The notes: generated by a model from the letters alone, not told the origin. A DNA stretch of 64,000 nt from Dyadobacter chenhuakuii (GCF_023821985.2 NZ_CP098805.1:124001-188000), one strand, 5' to 3'. Counted from the first letter of the stretch, positions 17,518 to 27,146 are shown. Program-made: numbers and translations.

Positions 17518-19542
17518 TTGCTGGCAAATCGGAATGTTTTGAAAAATAAGATCTTCATAATCAGCAGCTTCATTTATTCGCTTTTAGCCGTGCCAGCTTT
17601 GCCGCTTTGTGCGCAGAGCCCGGTTACCGGCGTTAGTTATGTCGATAGTTTGCAAAATATCCTGAAAGGCAAGCAGAGTGATTCATTGCGCATTGCAACA
17701 TTGTTATTGCTCTCAGATTATTACAGCGACAAGGATACATCACTGGCGGTGCAATATGTAAGAAAGGCGGCTGGTTATGTGAAACAAAACTCGTTTCAGG
17801 CGGCGCTTGTGCAATTTTACACGGCTGGCGTTTATTTTGATACGGATTTTAAGAGGAGCGAGGCAGGTTACCTGCGTGCAGAACAACTGCTGAGGCGGTT
17901 TGCCGGAAAGGCGGCGCTTGTTTACCGGGCCAGGGCCTGGAACAATTACGGCGCTTTGCGGCAACGCCAGGACGACGAGCTGCAATATGCCCGCATCCTG
18001 CTCGACCATGTGATCCCGCTTTCCCAGCAGGCAGGCGACAGCGCCCGGATGGCCCGGAATTACCATAATCTCGGTATGATCTTCTCCAATCAGCTCGATT
18101 ATACAAAGGCCAAAAGTTATCTCAGCTCGGCCATTTCCATTCTGGAAAAAATAGCGCCTAATTCTCTTGAAATGGCTGATGCTTATATGTTTGCCTCTAA
18201 AAATTACATTTACCTTAAAGACTACCCACCCATCCGGCCTATGCTGGACAGCGCCTACGACATACTTTCAGAAGATCCGAACTCGGTTTACCTTATCGAT
18301 TTTTACCTGGTGGAGGGCATGTATTATTCCCGGTTGCGCCAGTATGCCAAAGCCATGGAAAGTTTTGATAAGGGGATCTTACTTTGCGACAAGTTGGGAA
18401 AAGCTTATGACCGTCGCGGCATTATGCTTCAAATCTACTTTACCTACAAAGCGCAGGAAAACTATCCCAAAGCATTGCAGACAATGAAGGCCATCATGCG
18501 CAGCAAACCGCCGATAACGCGCTACCAAGACCGGATGCTGTATTATTACGAGCTTGCCCAGACCAGCGAGAAAGTGGGAGATATGACTGGTGCTTATCAG
18601 TGGCTTCGCAGATATACCGAACTCGCCGACAGCTCATATCAGGAACGCACGAAAGCCGAAATCGCCGATCTGGAAGCCAAATATAAGTCGGTTGAGAAAG
18701 AAAAAAAGATCAATGACTTACAGGCTAAAAATGAACGGGCCACATTAACGATTAAGAATAACAGGCTCCTAAGCTGGCTCCTGGCTGTGGTTTGTTTGTT
18801 TTTGCTCGTGGTCACGGTGCTCGTTTTGTTATTTTACCGAAATAATAAAAGGCTTTGGGCGCAGCAGCAGCAATTGCACGAGCTCGAATTGCAAAAGATA
18901 AAACAGGATCACCGCATCTCCATGCTTTCTGCCATGCTCGATGGGCAGGAGCGGGAACGTACGCGTCTGGCGCGTGACTTGCATGACGGCCTGGGTGGCC
19001 TGCTGAGCAGCATTAAAATTGAGCTTTCGCAACTGTCTGACAAACAGCATGTACCAATGAAAGTGGGAATACACAAAACGCTTTCCCATCTGGATGAAGC
19101 CGTGAATGAGCTGCGCAGGATTGCACGCAGCCTGATGCCCGAGATCCTGATGAAATATGGGCTTGCGGAAGCTACAAAGGAATTTTGTAAGAACCTGAAA
19201 GAAACCGGTGCTAATCTGGTTTGCCAGGTTTTTAATTACAAAGATTCCATGCCGAGGGAAAAACAGATTGTAATTTACCGGATTATTCAGGAACTGGTCA
19301 ACAATGCATTGAAGCATGCTCAGGCGTCACAGATCCTGGTGATCATTCAACAAAGTGGCGATACATTATTTGTAACCGTGGAGGACGATGGCAAGAGTTT
19401 TGACATCAATAAAACTAACACCAAAGCAGGGTCGGGGCTTTCCAACATCAAAGCACGCGCCGATTTTTTGAATGCGCGGTTTGAAATCCAGTCTGCACCG
19501 CAAAAAGGAACAACTGTAACGGTAGAATGTGACATGCTATGA
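17518..19542 (+). CDS. TPR sensor histidine kinase (HisKA_3 / NarL type)
   Basis: 674 residues. A signal peptide (KNKIFIISSFIYSLLAV, LCAQ) leads to a periplasmic TPR region (about 50-400) for ligand or protein sensing, a membrane span LLSWLLAVVCLFLLVVTVLVL, a coiled coil, then a HisKA_3 dimerisation domain with phospho-acceptor H489 in LARDLHDGLGGLLSSIK and an ATPase domain (N-box NNALKHA at 595; VEDDGKSFD; SGLSNIKARADFL). No ATG is available at the 5' end: start must be TTG at 17518 or, giving a tighter signal peptide, TTG at 17539. Its stop overlaps the response-regulator start by four bases. Confidence 0.88.
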   Translation: MLANRNVLKNKIFIISSFIYSLLAVPALPLCAQSPVTGVSYVDSLQNILKGKQSDSLRIATLLLLSDYYSDKDTSLAVQYVRKAAGYVKQNSFQAALVQFYTAGVYFDTDFKRSEAGYLRAEQLLRRFAGKAALVYRARAWNNYGALRQRQDDELQYARILLDHVIPLSQQAGDSARMARNYHNLGMIFSNQLDYTKAKSYLSSAISILEKIAPNSLEMADAYMFASKNYIYLKDYPPIRPMLDSAYDILSEDPNSVYLIDFYLVEGMYYSRLRQYAKAMESFDKGILLCDKLGKAYDRRGIMLQIYFTYKAQENYPKALQTMKAIMRSKPPITRYQDRMLYYYELAQTSEKVGDMTGAYQWLRRYTELADSSYQERTKAEIADLEAKYKSVEKEKKINDLQAKNERATLTIKNNRLLSWLLAVVCLFLLVVTVLVLLFYRNNKRLWAQQQQLHELELQKIKQDHRISMLSAMLDGQERERTRLARDLHDGLGGLLSSIKIELSQLSDKQHVPMKVGIHKTLSHLDEAVNELRRIARSLMPEILMKYGLAEATKEFCKNLKETGANLVCQVFNYKDSMPREKQIVIYRIIQELVNNALKHAQASQILVIIQQSGDTLFVTVEDDGKSFDINKTNTKAGSGLSNIKARADFLNARFEIQSAPQKGTTVTVECDML

Positions 19543-20159
19543 AAGTATTTATCATTGACGATCATCCGATTGTGCTCGACGGCCTTCGAAACCTGCTCGA
19601 AAGCAGGGAAGAAATGGAGGTCTCAGGCATGTATCAAACCGGCTCAGCTGTGCTGGATGCGCTCGAAACCACTGTCCCGGATGCCATGCTGATGGACATT
19701 AATCTGCCCGATATCAATGGTGTTACATTATGCCAGAAAATCAAGCAGAAATTTCCGGCTGCAAAGATCATTGCATTAAGCGTTCATAATGAGCGGACAG
19801 TCATCATGGGCATGCTGCAAAGCGGGGCGAGCGGCTATGTGCTCAAAAATGCGATAGGCAAAGACATTATCACTGCACTACACGCCGCCATGGACGGACA
19901 GATTTATCTGTGCCAGGGCACGCAGGCTGTTCTCAACAGCAGCCCGCCCAGCGATCAGAAGGAAATTCCCCGGCTTACCAGACGGGAAAAAGAAATCCTG
20001 CAACTGATCGGGACAGGGCATACTACGCAGCAGATTGCAGCAGCACTTTTTATTAGCACCCATACAGTTGAAAGCCACCGGAAAAACTTGATCGAAAAAT
20101 TTGGCGCCCCCAACACGGCCACCGTCATTAAGATCGCCACAGACCTGGGTCTGACCTGA
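19539..20159 (+). CDS. NarL/LuxR-type response regulator
   Basis: 206 residues: receiver domain with Asp pair at IIDDHP, phosphoacceptor D53 in AMLMDINLPD and Lys in GYVLKNAIGKD, then a LuxR helix-turn-helix (LTRREKEILQLIGTGHTTQQ, then IAAALFISTHTVESHRKN). It overlaps the kinase gene by ATGA, so the two form a cognate pair. The upstream genes of the run (barrel, channel pair, S41 protease) and the OmpA gene downstream are candidate targets, though I see no defined binding site. Confidence 0.92.
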   Translation: MKVFIIDDHPIVLDGLRNLLESREEMEVSGMYQTGSAVLDALETTVPDAMLMDINLPDINGVTLCQKIKQKFPAAKIIALSVHNERTVIMGMLQSGASGYVLKNAIGKDIITALHAAMDGQIYLCQGTQAVLNSSPPSDQKEIPRLTRREKEILQLIGTGHTTQQIAAALFISTHTVESHRKNLIEKFGAPNTATVIKIATDLGLT

Positions 20160-20193
20160 TCCATACTAAACAATCCATTAATTCATATTTGAA

Positions 20194-21495
20194 ATGAAAA
20201 AAATCTTTCTGGTAGTCCCTTTTTTTCTGGTTTGCATTGCTTGTCCGGCGCAGCTTTTGAACCGGATCAAAAATAAGGTCGAACAAAAGGTCGTTGATCA
20301 GGTCGATCAATCTATTGATAAAGCAGTACAAAAAAAGAAAGACAAAGACGGCACCGCTGCTGAAATGACTCCAGAAACCAATGAGCAACAGGCAAATACC
20401 CCCAATGTGCCTACACAATCTGATCCTCATCAACCAGTAGTAGCCGCTCTAACGAACACAGGCGACATTACCTCATATTCAAAATTTGATTTTATCGCTG
20501 GAAACAAGATCATTGTTCATGAGGACTTTTCAAAGGATGAGATCGGGGATTTTCCTACTAACTGGAACACGCGGTCGGGCGCTGAAATTGTTAACATCGA
20601 AGGCAAAACGGGAAAGTGGCTGCGAATTGACCAGGATGGCGTTTTCTATCCCGAGTACTTAACGAGTGACCTTCCTGAAAACTTCACGCTGCAGCTTGAC
20701 CTGATAGGCAATAAAAATGTTTCCAATATTGGTGAATTCATGATCAGCTTCATGCAGACCAGCGACATAGACCAGAAGTTTGATTTGGGCAAGTCAAAAA
20801 GCATTGGCGGGCCTCACTTCAAAGTCGCATTTCAGCCAACTTCTTCTGATAAAGGTCAGCTGACTTATTCCTCAAATTTGATCGGTAGCCAGTTTAAATA
20901 CGGTGTACCGGAATTCAATATTGAGAAAAATGCGGTTAAAGTCTCTATCTGGAGGCAGAAGCAACGGGTGCGTGTCTATTTGGACAGCACAAAGGTGTTG
21001 GATCTTCCAAGAGCGCTGGATGCGGCGGCAGCTTTGAATACATTGGCCTTCACAGCTATCTCGCCCGATTTTAACCAGAAAGGCGGCGCCTTTTTCCTGG
21101 GGAACATTCAACTCGCCGTTGGCGCTGCTGATACCCGTAATAAGTTAATTAGTGAAGGCAAATTCACTACGCGCGGGATCCTTTTCGATGTAAATAGTGC
21201 AAATATTTTGCCACAATCCTATGGAAGCCTCAAAGACATTGCGCAGGTTTTACACGAAAATGCTTCTATGCGCGTTCAAATCGTTGGGCATACAGATTCC
21301 GATGGAAATGATGATGCAAATCTCGACTTGTCGAAGCGCCGTGCCGCTGCTATTAAAGAATCTCTTATTACAGTTTTCAAAGTGGACGCCTCACGCGTTG
21401 AAACAGATGGCAAAGGAGAATCGCAGCCAGCAGATTCGAATGATACAATCTTAGGAAAGGCAAATAATCGCCGCGTCGAATTTGTCAGACTTTAG
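20194..21495 (+). CDS. OmpA-family exported protein
   Basis: 433 residues with a signal peptide (MKKIFLVVPFFLVCIACPAQ). After a short charged region comes a large beta-rich domain (about 90-310) resembling a concanavalin-like or laminin-G-like fold (IIVHEDFSKDEIGDFPTNW), then a C-terminal OmpA domain (about 320-433) with ILFDVNSANILPQSYGSLKD, VQIVGHTDSDG and the NNRRVEFVRL end, which binds peptidoglycan. It follows the response regulator by 34 bp and probably belongs to the same envelope operon. Confidence 0.88.
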   Translation: MKKIFLVVPFFLVCIACPAQLLNRIKNKVEQKVVDQVDQSIDKAVQKKKDKDGTAAEMTPETNEQQANTPNVPTQSDPHQPVVAALTNTGDITSYSKFDFIAGNKIIVHEDFSKDEIGDFPTNWNTRSGAEIVNIEGKTGKWLRIDQDGVFYPEYLTSDLPENFTLQLDLIGNKNVSNIGEFMISFMQTSDIDQKFDLGKSKSIGGPHFKVAFQPTSSDKGQLTYSSNLIGSQFKYGVPEFNIEKNAVKVSIWRQKQRVRVYLDSTKVLDLPRALDAAAALNTLAFTAISPDFNQKGGAFFLGNIQLAVGAADTRNKLISEGKFTTRGILFDVNSANILPQSYGSLKDIAQVLHENASMRVQIVGHTDSDGNDDANLDLSKRRAAAIKESLITVFKVDASRVETDGKGESQPADSNDTILGKANNRRVEFVRL

Positions 21496-21876
21496 CAATT
21501 GTGGTGGTGATAGTTGCTGTGCGATGAGGTGAGGGAAGCAATGGCGTTCACTGCCAACCAAGCGTATAGATTAGGCACAAAAGCTTAGTTGAGTACAATA
21601 TACCTTTGCCTTGATTGACCGAATTATTTAGGCAAACTTTCCTGCATCAGACCGCGTCATTCACAGATACGGCTTATCTTCTGACCGATATATTAGGTTT
21701 TGTTGCTGTGCTCCTGGTACAAATAAAAGAATCATCCCTGCCAACTTCAACAAGTAAAGCGGAGTGTTTTACAAACGTGCTGTGGTGGGATACAACCGGA
21801 TGTGGTTCGATACGCGTGCTGAATTCTAGAACCGGAAACATTTTTGAATAATACAGTTTGACGGTTCAATCCCTAG
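21496..21876. other. Intergenic region between convergent genes
   Basis: About 380 bases. A 78-codon plus-strand frame (21615-21851) contains SFTDTAYLLTDILGFVAVLL and a Trp-Trp pair but matches no family I know and has no good start context. No strong hairpin was seen. Confidence 0.35.
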
Positions 21877-23160
21877 TCATTCAAAGAAAGGAACGCCGGG
21901 GGTTGCGTATTTACGCATACCTTCTTCATTTATTTCAACACCAATCCCGGGTTTTTCAGAAACTTTGATAAATCCTTTGGTCACCATTTCTCCTTCGAAC
22001 GTAACAATCTCTTTAAACATTGGATCCTTATGGAAGTAAATTTGCCACTCCATGATCATGAAATTAGGGACTGAAACGCAAACGTGAGTTGACGCCATTG
22101 CACCCAGATATGACGCCACCATATGTGGTGCAAATGGGACGTAATACAAATTGGCCAGGTTGGCTATCCGTTGCGCCTCGCCCAGTCCGCCTGCCTTTTG
22201 AAGATCTGGCATAATAATATCCACAGCGCCAAGCTCCAATAATGGTCTGAAACCCAAGGCTAAATAATGATTTTCACCTGCACAAATGGGAGTACTGGTC
22301 GAATCCGCTATTCTTTTGTACGCTTCCGCATTTTCTGCGGGTATTGGCTCTTCCAGCCACATCAAATTGAGAGGTTCAAGGACTTTTGCAACTTTTTCAC
22401 CTGTAGGAGCGTCGTATCGGCCATGCATGTCGGCACAAATGTCAATTTTCGGACCCACGGCTGCTCGGGTGGCGGCCATCTGATCATACATTCGCTGCAC
22501 TTCAGCCGGGCTGGCCGTCCAGTTATACCTATCATATTTATTCGGGTCATTTGCCTGGTCCAGATCGAACTTCACCGCAGTGAAGCCCATACCAACAGCT
22601 TCTTTTGCTGCTGCGGCAAAATCCTCGGGCTTGGGCAGCCGGTTTTGATACAAAGCGGTATCCATATAAACTCGGATATCGTCTCTAAATTTACCGCCCA
22701 AAAGCTGATATACTGGCAGTCCCAGAGCCTTCCCGGCCAAATCCCAAAGTGCGGTTTCCACTGCCGTGAGAACGGCAATATACATGCCCGACTGAGCACC
22801 TTCGAAAAAACCACTTCTCCTGATATCTTCAAAAAGCCGATGGACATTCAGCGGACTTTTGCCTTTGATCCGCTGAGCGAACATCTTTACCAGATGGTAT
22901 GTCCCGGGTGTTGCATCCACGCCTTCGCCATGTCCCACTATATCCTGATTGGTGTATATTTTAACAAACAGACTATGGCCATTTCGAATGTATCCACATT
23001 TAATGTCAGTGATTTTTAAATCCGAAGGAGCCGAATTTTTTGGTGTTTTATCAATCGCATTTTCATACACTTCGCCAAACCCGGCAAGGGGTACACTTGC
23101 CAAGGCAGTTGAAATTGCGGCATTTTTGAAAAACTGTCGTCTTGAAGTAGGACTTGCCAT
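21877..23160 (-). CDS. Exported enolase-superfamily dehydratase (mandelate racemase type)
   Basis: 427 residues of the mandelate racemase/muconate lactonizing group. The N-terminus has a Tat-like motif S-R-R-Q-F-F with a hydrophobic stretch (AAISTALASVPLAGFG), so the enzyme is probably exported folded. Catalytic and metal-binding elements are in place: TAVKFDLDQ (Lys), DICADMHGRYD (Asp), MWLEEPIP (Glu), CAGENHYLALG (Glu) and FAPHMVASYLG (His). The closest type is sugar-acid dehydratase (galactonate or related). It is followed on the same strand by an RraA-like gene 59 bp upstream, suggesting joint catabolism of a sugar acid. Confidence 0.85.
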   Translation of the reverse strand: MASPTSRRQFFKNAAISTALASVPLAGFGEVYENAIDKTPKNSAPSDLKITDIKCGYIRNGHSLFVKIYTNQDIVGHGEGVDATPGTYHLVKMFAQRIKGKSPLNVHRLFEDIRRSGFFEGAQSGMYIAVLTAVETALWDLAGKALGLPVYQLLGGKFRDDIRVYMDTALYQNRLPKPEDFAAAAKEAVGMGFTAVKFDLDQANDPNKYDRYNWTASPAEVQRMYDQMAATRAAVGPKIDICADMHGRYDAPTGEKVAKVLEPLNLMWLEEPIPAENAEAYKRIADSTSTPICAGENHYLALGFRPLLELGAVDIIMPDLQKAGGLGEAQRIANLANLYYVPFAPHMVASYLGAMASTHVCVSVPNFMIMEWQIYFHKDPMFKEIVTFEGEMVTKGFIKVSEKPGIGVEINEEGMRKYATPGVPFFE

Positions 23161-23219
23161 AGAATGTGAATTGTGGTTTGCTAAAAAATTGAGCTACGAA
23201 CCGCCTTGTCTCCATGAAT

Positions 23220-24161
23220 TTACCAGGTTCGGGTCTTCAACAATTCCTGGATTTGCTCTTTTGGAACCGGCAATTGATCTATACGATCATTGAGCCATTG
23301 CGAAAAGTCTTTTTCAATTGCATCAGACCACCTTGAGTCAATCTGTCCGGGTGTATACTTTTGCTCACGAAGGCGCTGGTGCCCAAACATATCCCGCAAT
23401 CTGACCACCTCAGAAGTTTTGACAACTTTTTCAGCCAGATGTGGAGGAATGAAAATCACTCCTCCATCCCTACCCAGTACAACATCACCTGGCAAGACGG
23501 CAGCATTTCCGATTTTTGTAGGCTGATTTATGCCGACCAAGGTGGTGTTTATCTCCTTACCAGGGCTGGTAAGGTGGTGAGATGGGTGATAACTCCTGAA
23601 AAATGAGGTAAATGAACCTATTTCTTTCAAACCATTAATGTCTCTGACCGCCCCATCATACACAATGCCATTTCCACTCTTGACATAAATAGAATTTGCC
23701 AGATTGTCACCGATAGTTGGGCCATCTTCATGGGCTCCAAATTGGTTGACCACATACACATCACCTTTCACGAGCATATCAATAGGCCAGGAATTTTGTG
23801 ACTTTACCCTGCCATCTTTGGTATGACCACGTTCATCGATCGCCAGGTGGATGTCTGGCCTCCCGGGGATAAATGAAGCCGTCAAGGCCCGTCCAACAAG
23901 CACCGAGTCTGGATTAATGGTCTGCCAGTTGTCGTCATACTGATGTTTGAAATTTTCTCCTTTTAATACTGCCCAAGCCTCTTCCAATGTGACAAGTTTC
24001 ATTCTTTTCAGAATGGCGTCAGGAACTTTCGGTCGGCCGTCGGAAAATCGATCACCCTTCCAGAGCGGAGTGAGAAAAAGCAGTTCATTTTTTGTGATTT
24101 GCTGAGAAATAACGTTTTCTGTGCAAAGCAGACCGAGTACAAGTAGAAGCAGTCTTTTCAT
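23220..24161 (-). CDS. Exported RraA-like / class II pyruvate aldolase-type protein
   Basis: 313 residues with a signal peptide (MKRLLLLVLGLLCTENVIS). The core is an RraA/HMG-aldolase fold: FGAHEDGPTIGDNLANSIYV, then GNGIVYDGAVRDINGL with the conserved Arg-Asp, and LPGDVVLGRDGGVIFIPPHL. Family members act as 4-hydroxy-4-methyl-2-oxoglutarate or oxaloacetate lyases, or as RNase E inhibitors; the latter is unlikely for an exported protein. It is the upstream gene of a pair with the exported enolase-superfamily enzyme. Activity is inferred. Confidence 0.8.
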   Translation of the reverse strand: MKRLLLLVLGLLCTENVISQQITKNELLFLTPLWKGDRFSDGRPKVPDAILKRMKLVTLEEAWAVLKGENFKHQYDDNWQTINPDSVLVGRALTASFIPGRPDIHLAIDERGHTKDGRVKSQNSWPIDMLVKGDVYVVNQFGAHEDGPTIGDNLANSIYVKSGNGIVYDGAVRDINGLKEIGSFTSFFRSYHPSHHLTSPGKEINTTLVGINQPTKIGNAAVLPGDVVLGRDGGVIFIPPHLAEKVVKTSEVVRLRDMFGHQRLREQKYTPGQIDSRWSDAIEKDFSQWLNDRIDQLPVPKEQIQELLKTRTW

Positions 24162-24413
24162 AATATCAAATTATCTTTGATAAAGACCCGTTCAACATCG
24201 TTCTACTTTAAGCAAAAATGGAACAACAGGCAGAAAAAATATCAATATTAAACATCATTTTTTTTATTCATATGCGTAACCAATCAAAGCAAGAGCTGGG
24301 TGTGCCGTCTAAATTTTCTAAAGGAAAGATGTCCTTACCGAAACGCTTTATTGGTTCGAGCACACAATTAAGAATCAAGCGAATAATAAAACAAAGTAAC
24401 CTCCAACCCAGTT

Positions 24414-24979
24414 CTACATATTCCACTCTATTGTCCAAGCTCGCATTCCCGCTTGAACACCAAACACTTTCATACAGCCAAGTTTATTGCTTGTAGGCTT
24501 CCCATTTTTAGAGGAGCTGTGATTTAGACTAGTGACCATTTTGTTGAAATGGCCACTACCATGTTCTGCCATGTTCCACTTTGATAGATCGCTCGCAGTT
24601 GAATACAGGTTGCCCGACCCTTTCATTAAAGCGTAGTCCCGATGTGGTGCTGCGATTAGTCGATCTGCTAATTGATGATGCGGCGAGCCCATTCCATTGA
24701 TAATGTCTGTTGCATTGCCTACATCTGTATGATCCATACGCAATGGAGTGAGGGAAACTGGACGTCTAGCTCCAATGAAGCTTTTCCTACGGACCGTCGA
24801 TAGATTATACTACCATTCCCGGCAATCAGTACTGTACCGTTAAAGCCAATTGATTGCTGCTGCACGCTCAAATAACGGTCAATCAAGTCGGTCTGTTCTT
24901 TTTGAATCTGGGGCTACGGATTGCGTCAGAAAGCCTGGTACACAAATAAAACGAGTAAATATGTTTTTAGTCTTTTCAT
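24414..24979 (-). pseudogene. Decayed serine beta-lactamase-family hydrolase
   Basis: Starting at ATG 24977-24979 the frame reads MKRLKTYLLVLFVYQAF (signal peptide), a TGA, then a TAG, and continues in frame with QIQKEQTDLIDRYLSVQQ and FNGTVLIAGNGSIIYRRSVG, the usual N-terminus of class C-like serine hydrolases. The region that should hold the S-x-x-K nucleophile is deleted and the frame shifts; from about 24743 downward it reads RMDHTDVGNATDI and MKGSGNLYSTASDLSKWNMA, the C-terminal GGLYST.DL.KW block. Two stops, a frameshift and loss of the active site make it non-functional. Confidence 0.75.
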
Positions 24980-25209
24980 CTCTTTCCTGTTAATCCGCAG
25001 TATTAGTAGGGATTTATTGAAGAAGATTACAGTGATAGATAAATATTTATTTTCTGGATACAAGTGTTGGTGGGTTGAGCCAACCATTTACTATGGGACC
25101 TCTGAGAAATTTGAGAAATTGTCTATGTAGTTCAACACTCTTCGCAATAATTGCGTATTTAATCTTGAAATTTGCATATACGTCTAATCGCGTACTTAGA
25201 CACATAAAG

Positions 25210-26085
25210 ATGAAACGACTCGTTTATTTTTTTTTATTTAATTTGTTCGTTGCTTCCTGCAATCGAGTTGAAAAACCTAGTAGCCAGACAGGCATACCTA
25301 TTAAATATGGGTCAAATCATGGGAAGTATGTGACGATACACAATACAAAAATCTATTACGAGGAATATGGTAAAGGAATTCCCTTGCTACTCTTGCATCA
25401 AGGGCTGGGCTCGATCGAAAACCTAGCGGGCATCATTCCCGAACTCTCAAAACATTATAGAGTTATAGCACCGGATGCGCCGGGACACGGCCGCTCCGAG
25501 CATGCTGATAGTTTAAGTGGCGAATTGCTAGCTGAATACAATTCACAGCTTATCGACCAACTGAAACTGGACAGCGCTTATGTGATGGGCTGGAGCACAG
25601 GAGGGAACACTGCACTGCTGCTTGCCGCCAACAGACCTGACAAAATAAAAAAAGTCGTCAGCGGTGCTTCGAACTCCAAAGCCAGTGGACTAACTGATGA
25701 AGCCCGCGGTTTATTGAAAGAATATACCATTGAAGCGGTAAAAGAGGACAAGGATTGGTTGGAAAACTATCAGCGAATGAATCCCGAACCTGAAAAATGG
25801 ATAAAATTTTGGGAGGACAATCAAAAGGCTTGGGAAAGGGAAATCAAAATTCCAGACGACAAAATCGCAAGCATCGAGGTGCCCGTGTTATTAATACGTG
25901 GTGACAGGGATATGATCAAACTCGGCCATACGATATCGATTTTTGAAGCACTTCGCTATGGACAATTATGTGTTTATCCTAATATAGGGCATGAAATGCC
26001 AGACGAAAAAGGAGAAACGCTATGCCAGATAGCCATTGAATTTTTAAATGAGAAAGCCGTATTAAGTAACGCTTCAGCGAAATAA
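25210..26085 (+). CDS. Alpha/beta hydrolase lipoprotein
   Basis: 291 residues from ATG 25210, where the protein gains a lipoprotein signal (MKRLVYFFLFNLFVASC); the longer frame from 25075 is not needed. Alpha/beta-hydrolase fold: oxyanion region PLLLLHQGLGSIENL, nucleophile elbow G-W-S-T-G-G, acid Asp in LLIRGDRDMIK, base His in YPNIGHEMPDEKG. Lid region is short. It would be anchored in the periplasmic or outer membrane leaflet. Substrate unknown. Its neighbours on both sides are decayed genes. Confidence 0.85.
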   Translation: MKRLVYFFLFNLFVASCNRVEKPSSQTGIPIKYGSNHGKYVTIHNTKIYYEEYGKGIPLLLLHQGLGSIENLAGIIPELSKHYRVIAPDAPGHGRSEHADSLSGELLAEYNSQLIDQLKLDSAYVMGWSTGGNTALLLAANRPDKIKKVVSGASNSKASGLTDEARGLLKEYTIEAVKEDKDWLENYQRMNPEPEKWIKFWEDNQKAWEREIKIPDDKIASIEVPVLLIRGDRDMIKLGHTISIFEALRYGQLCVYPNIGHEMPDEKGETLCQIAIEFLNEKAVLSNASAK

Positions 26086-26230
26086 TTATACTGGCTGCTT
26101 AATAAAAGAATATTTGCCTTATGAGCGAAGAGTTTGTGAGCAATTTAGTGGTAGTCGCTAAATATGTATTAATCTAAATATTCCGTTTAAGTTTCTAACA
26201 AGGCATTGTCTATAAAGCAGTTACATAATT

Positions 26231-26652
26231 ATGAAAAGATAACTTACTTTTTTAATTCTGCTGTGCGCATTGCTTCCCGCTTGCAAACAAAATGATACTA
26301 TCTCTCCTTCTAAGCCATTGAATAGACTCTACCAAGGAGAGGTCACCTATGTTGCTTTAACTGCTACCGCCGAGCTCGACACATCTTACCCTGCAAACAC
26401 GCATAGCATAGAATTTGAAATAGCAAATAATACGTTTAATAGGGCAGAATGCGGTTGTAAAGGTGGGGTGTCAATTATACCTTATCAAATGTCGCAGCAT
26501 TCATTGGTACAGAAAAAGCATGTTTGGATACCGGTGGTGGTGACTCAGTTTGGTCATTTAGAAATGGTATAATTGGTAGATTTTCATTCAAGGTCAAGGG
26601 CGATACTTTGGAGCTCGTTGCACCTGGGAGTAAAAATCCTTTTGAGAGCTGA
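26231..26652 (+). pseudogene. Broken small lipoprotein gene
   Basis: ATG at 26231 reads M-K-R and then TAA (26240-26242); in the same frame follows LTFLILLCALLPACKQND, a textbook lipobox. The frame runs to about 26460 (YQGEVTYVALTATAELDTSY), then coherent sequence continues in another frame: VNYTLSNVAAFIGTEKACLD, GDSVWSFRNGIIGRFSFKVK and a stop at 26650-26652. So one nonsense codon and one frameshift. The intact parent would be a lipocalin-like or small beta-barrel lipoprotein (inference). Family not recognised. Confidence 0.6.
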
Positions 26653-27146
26653 CCAGGCCGTGTGCGCATGCCATCTGTATGACAAACTGCTCCTGCAATG
26701 CCAGGCTAAGGACTTTAAGCTTGACGACAACGTGCCATACTTGGGATGGATCGGGCACAAACAGCACAAGATCTACACCTTCAAGGTCAATTTTTACTCA
26801 GCATTGTGCATCAAAGAGCGTCAGCCTTGGAGTTCTGAAATGAGTCCTGAGTAACACAGGGCTTCGAAAAGTACCATTAATATTTATCGCCCCTGTCACA
26901 TAAATGTCAAAAAGTGCGACAAGACCGCCCTTCAGGGGATGGAATAGCAGTGTTACGTTTGATTCTTTCAGTTATTGGCTAATTACTCAGCACAATCGTA
27001 CCGAGGTCTAATACCGACTTTATAACATATAGTAATTGGTACGAGTATCTAATAGACTATTTAAATAATATTTATAAAGATAGTCAGGGAGGTTTAAACC
27101 GATTTGCGTCACCTGTGGGTACAAATCACTCTAAACCAACTTAACT
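26653..27146. other. Upstream region of the polysaccharide utilization locus
   Basis: Plus-strand frame 26653-26854 reads CHLYDKLLLQCQAKDFKLDD and IGHKQHKIYTFKVNFYSALC before a stop; it is not recognised and has no start, so probably a relic. From 26860 to 27146 there is no gene; it should contain the susC promoter, but I found no clear TAnnTTTG/TTG pair. Confidence 0.35.

Noticed and set aside
21615..21851. 78-codon frame between convergent genes
   Set aside because: No family match, no promoter and no convincing start, so not called as a gene.
24218..24496. 92-codon plus-strand frame
   Set aside because: It overlaps the decayed beta-lactamase-like gene, has no domain, and reads as antisense noise.
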